Below are positions 26,692 through 28,713 of a stretch of DNA of 28,713 bases, piece after piece. Positions within the stretch are counted from its first letter, which is position 1. The number at the start of each line of letters is the position of its first letter. Origin of the DNA: Lentzea sp. (lineage in GTDB: Bacteria; Actinomycetota; Actinomycetes; Mycobacteriales; Pseudonocardiaceae). The DNA lies in contig JASLAV010001082.1 in assembly GCA_030146905.1 (NCBI GenBank), forward strand, positions 1-28,713. Direction: 5' to 3'. Made by a program: the position numbers and the translations under genes. A model generated the notes under the pieces. It had not been told where the DNA came from. It ran no database searches and saw nothing but the letters and a program-made list of their open reading frames with translations.

Positions 26692-27897
26692 ATGGCGCAG
26701 CCCACGACCGGCAACCTGTCCGATGTGGACCTGGCGAACCCGAGGACGTTCGTCGACCACCACCCGGTGGACGTCTGGCGGCACCTGCGGGCCACCAGCC
26801 CGGTGCACTGGAACGAGGGCGCACCGGGGTTCTGGGCGTTGTCGAAGTACGACGACGTCCTCGCCGTCTACAAGGACAACGTCCGGTTCACCTCCGAGCG
26901 CGGCAACGTGCTCACCACCCTGTTGCAGGGATCGGACTCGGCGTCCGGGAAGATGCTCGCGGTGACCGACGGCGAACGGCACCGCGCGATCCGCAACATC
27001 ATGCTGAGGTCGTTGTCCCCCAGGCTGCTCGCACACGTGTCGGAGCTGGTCCGCAAGCGCACCAACGACCTGCTCACGAGCGTGATCGGCAAATCGGAGG
27101 CGGACTTCGCCGCGGACGTCGCCGACCACGTCCCGATCAACACCATCGGCGACCTGATGGACGTGCCCGTCGCGGACCGGCAACGCCTGGTCGACTGGAA
27201 CAACCAGACCCTCGGCCGTTACTCCGAGGACCACACCGAGATGCAGGAATGGCTGGCGCGCAACGAGATCCTGCTGTACTTCGCGGACCTCGCCGCCCGC
27301 CGCAAGCGCAAGCCTGGTGACGACGTGGTCAGCGCGCTCGCCACAGCGGAGATCGACGGCGTGCCGCTGTCCGAGGACGAGATCGTCCTGAACTGCTACA
27401 GCCTGATCCTCGGCGCCGACGAGTCCAGCCGGATGTCCTCCATCGGCGCCGTGCTGGCCCTGCACGCCCATCCCGACCAGTGGTCCGCGTTGAGGTCGGG
27501 CGAGGTGACGCTGGAGTCCGCCACGGAGGAGGTGCTGCGCTGGACCACTCCGGCGATGCACTTCGGCCGCCGGGCCGTGGTCGACGTGCCGTTGCGCGGC
27601 AAGGTGATCCGCGCGGGCGACGTGGTGACGCTGTGGAACAGCTCGGCGAACTTCGACGAGGAGGTCTTCGACGACCCGGAACGCTTCGACCTCGCCCGCA
27701 CCCCGAACAAGCACGTGACGTTCGGCTACGGCCCGCACTTCTGCGTCGGCGCGTTCCTCGGCCGCGCGCACGTGTCGGCGATGCTGGGCGGCCTGCGCGA
27801 CCTGGTGTCGGGCATCGAGCTGCGGGGCGAGCCGCAGCGGCTGTTCTCCAACTTCGTGTACGGCTACCAGAGCGTTCCGCTCACGTTGCACGGCTGA
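26692..27897 (+). CDS. Cytochrome P450 monooxygenase
   Basis: 401 residues, typical for a soluble bacterial P450; ATG after GAGGAAG (26680-26686). The heme-binding loop FGYGPHFCVG places the thiolate ligand at Cys351. The K-helix ExxR is Glu280-Arg283. The I-helix reads LGADESSRMS, with Glu244 followed by Ser245 where most P450s have Thr for oxygen activation. It likely hydroxylates or otherwise oxidises the acyl chain or an amino-acid residue of the peptide. Ferredoxin and reductase genes are absent, so housekeeping redox partners are assumed. It is the last gene of the forward run, ending 16 bases before the convergent regulator gene. Confidence 0.96.
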   Translation: MAQPTTGNLSDVDLANPRTFVDHHPVDVWRHLRATSPVHWNEGAPGFWALSKYDDVLAVYKDNVRFTSERGNVLTTLLQGSDSASGKMLAVTDGERHRAIRNIMLRSLSPRLLAHVSELVRKRTNDLLTSVIGKSEADFAADVADHVPINTIGDLMDVPVADRQRLVDWNNQTLGRYSEDHTEMQEWLARNEILLYFADLAARRKRKPGDDVVSALATAEIDGVPLSEDEIVLNCYSLILGADESSRMSSIGAVLALHAHPDQWSALRSGEVTLESATEEVLRWTTPAMHFGRRAVVDVPLRGKVIRAGDVVTLWNSSANFDEEVFDDPERFDLARTPNKHVTFGYGPHFCVGAFLGRAHVSAMLGGLRDLVSGIELRGEPQRLFSNFVYGYQSVPLTLHG

Positions 27898-27913
27898 GTC
27901 CGCACTACGCTGG

Positions 27914-28531
27914 TCACGACTCCGTCGCGGTCGCGACCAGCGCCGCGGCGGCAGCCAGTGCGTCGACGTGGCCGCGCACCAGCTCGCGCAGGTCGGCGAA
28001 GGCCGGGCTCTCCTGGCGCAGCCACTGGCGGCGAGCCAGGCGCCAGCCCGACACCGCCGACTCCAGGGCGAGTTCGAAGACGTGGTCCGGTGTCCGGCCT
28101 TCCTGCGGGCGGAGGAGCTCGCGGAACCGGCCGATCGTCCGTGCGCAGAGCTCCAGGCCGGCGGCCTCCACCGCCGGGATCTCGTCGATCAGGCGAGCGG
28201 CGTCGACGAACCGGGCGCACCACACGTCGTCGAACCGCGTGGTCGCGTCGATGAGCGCCTCGCCCACCAGTTTGCTGACGAGGCCGGTCTTCCCCGAACC
28301 GCCGAGCGCGTCCACGGCAGCGTCGAAGAGGTCGCTTTCGAGGGCGACGAGGACGGCTTCCTTCGTGGCGAAGAAGCGGAAGAACGTGCGGCGGGACACG
28401 TCGGCACGTTCGGCGATGGCGTCCACCGTCGTGGCGCCGAAGCCGCGGTGAGCGCACAGGTCCAAGGTGGCGGCGATGATGGCCTCACGCGTCTGGATCC
28501 TTCTGCGTTCGCGCAGGCCCATGACTTCCAT
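27914..28531 (-). CDS. TetR-family transcriptional regulator
   Basis: 205 residues on the minus strand; the alternative start MGLRERRR is three codons further in. The N-terminal helix-turn-helix domain runs from about 12 to 62, with TREAIIAATLDLCAHRGFGATTVDAIAERADVS as family hallmark (helices around 14-26, 33-41 and 44-50) and RRTFFRFFATKEAVL closing it. The C-terminal ligand domain is generic. It is divergent from an oxidoreductase gene across a 70-base gap with a clear palindrome, which is the usual arrangement for a TetR repressor controlling itself and its neighbour. It probably governs that neighbour rather than the biosynthetic genes, although control of the cluster cannot be excluded. 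Confidence 0.94.
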   Translation of the reverse strand: MEVMGLRERRRIQTREAIIAATLDLCAHRGFGATTVDAIAERADVSRRTFFRFFATKEAVLVALESDLFDAAVDALGGSGKTGLVSKLVGEALIDATTRFDDVWCARFVDAARLIDEIPAVEAAGLELCARTIGRFRELLRPQEGRTPDHVFELALESAVSGWRLARRQWLRQESPAFADLRELVRGHVDALAAAAALVATATES

Positions 28532-28557
28532 GCCGGAAGCCTATCCGGCGGACGAAA

Positions 28558-28593
28558 AGTGACACCTTGTGCCAACTGGCACACAGTGCCACT
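28558..28593. promoter_or_regulatory. Palindromic operator, probably of the TetR regulator
   Basis: The core TGTGCCA-AC-TGGCACA (28568-28583) is a perfect seven-base inverted repeat. It sits in a 36-base palindrome with 14 of 18 pairs matching and AGTG/CACT at the ends. It lies midway between the divergent starts of the TetR and oxidoreductase genes (28532-28601). Size and symmetry suit one or two TetR dimers. Confidence 0.7.
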
Positions 28594-28601
28594 CTGAGTT
28601 C

Positions 28602-28713
28602 ATGCGAGCTTTGATCATCGACCAGCGGACCGCGGGCGGGATTCGCGCGGCCGACATCGCCGAACCGGTTCCGGCGCCGGACGAAGCCCTGGTCCGCGTG
28701 CACGCCTTCTCGG
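28602..28713 (+). CDS. Zinc-type/quinone oxidoreductase (MDR family), N-terminal fragment
   Basis: Only 37 codons are visible; the gene runs off the right edge. MRALIIDQRT and the AEPVPAPDEALVRVHAFS stretch are the characteristic first beta strands of medium-chain dehydrogenase/reductases of the quinone-oxidoreductase type. It is divergent from the TetR gene and begins 9 bases after the palindromic operator, so it is a probable target of that regulator. Such TetR/oxidoreductase pairs are common stress or detoxification modules, which suggests the biosynthetic cluster ends near 27900. The substrate cannot be named. Confidence 0.8.
   Translation, partial: MRALIIDQRTAGGIRAADIAEPVPAPDEALVRVHAFS

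Noticed and set aside
1..28713. TTA codons (bldA control), tRNA genes, CRISPR repeats, transposons
   Set aside because: Reading by eye, the few TTA triplets I saw were out of frame, and no cloverleaf, repeat array or transposase was recognised. This was not an exhaustive scan.

Overview
The window is very GC-rich. It is densely packed with co-directional genes that often overlap by 4 bases (ATGA/GTGA), uses many GTG starts, and carries long spurious antisense open frames caused by G/C in third codon positions. This is typical of a filamentous actinomycete. A Pseudonocardiales-type genus would fit, but the sequence does not prove it. No rRNA, tRNA, insertion sequence or CRISPR was seen, and no gene-free stretch exceeds 300 bases (the longest is 168 bases, 16459-16626).

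The window holds the right-hand part of a non-ribosomal peptide / type II polyketide hybrid cluster, most likely for an acylated peptide. Region 1 (1-9528) has the C-terminal end of an NRPS (partial E, C-A-T, C-A-T, TE), an ABC-2 permease, an MbtH protein and a DrrA-like ATPase. Region 2 (9525-14149) is a tight four-gene amino-acid cassette: PduX-like threonine kinase, cysteine-synthase-like PLP enzyme, argininosuccinate-lyase-like enzyme and an ATP-grasp ligase. The first three match the known 2,3-diaminobutyrate (Dab) cassette of lipopeptide clusters such as friulimicin; the ATP-grasp is an extra. Region 3 (14200-18831) encodes three membrane proteins: an unknown multi-pass protein, a CPA2 cation/proton antiporter and an MMPL exporter.

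Region 4 (18904-27897) is a reducing type II PKS with tailoring enzymes: ACP, ketosynthase, alpha/beta hydrolase, double hot-dog protein, chain-length factor, two small FabZ-like dehydratase subunits with complementary motifs, a ketoreductase, a DsbA/HCCA-isomerase-like protein, an acyl-CoA dehydrogenase and a P450. The KS/CLF/ACP/KR/DH set, with no cyclase or aromatase, suggests a polyene or polyene-derived (possibly cinnamoyl-type) acyl chain that would cap the peptide. Region 5 (27914-28713) is a TetR regulator divergent from a truncated oxidoreductase gene with a good palindromic operator between them. It probably marks the cluster edge.

How the parts would work together (inference): the PKS builds an unsaturated acyl chain on the ACP; the NRPS, with MbtH help, assembles a peptide that may contain Dab; the last modules add a DAW-code residue after a D-residue and then an Asp/Asn-like residue; TE releases it; P450 and dehydrogenase tailor it; ABC and MMPL pumps export it. 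The strongest unexplained signals are the His-less FabZ partner, the extra ATP-grasp in the Dab cassette, and a 42-base hairpin next to an 11-base-phased direct repeat just upstream of the ACP gene.
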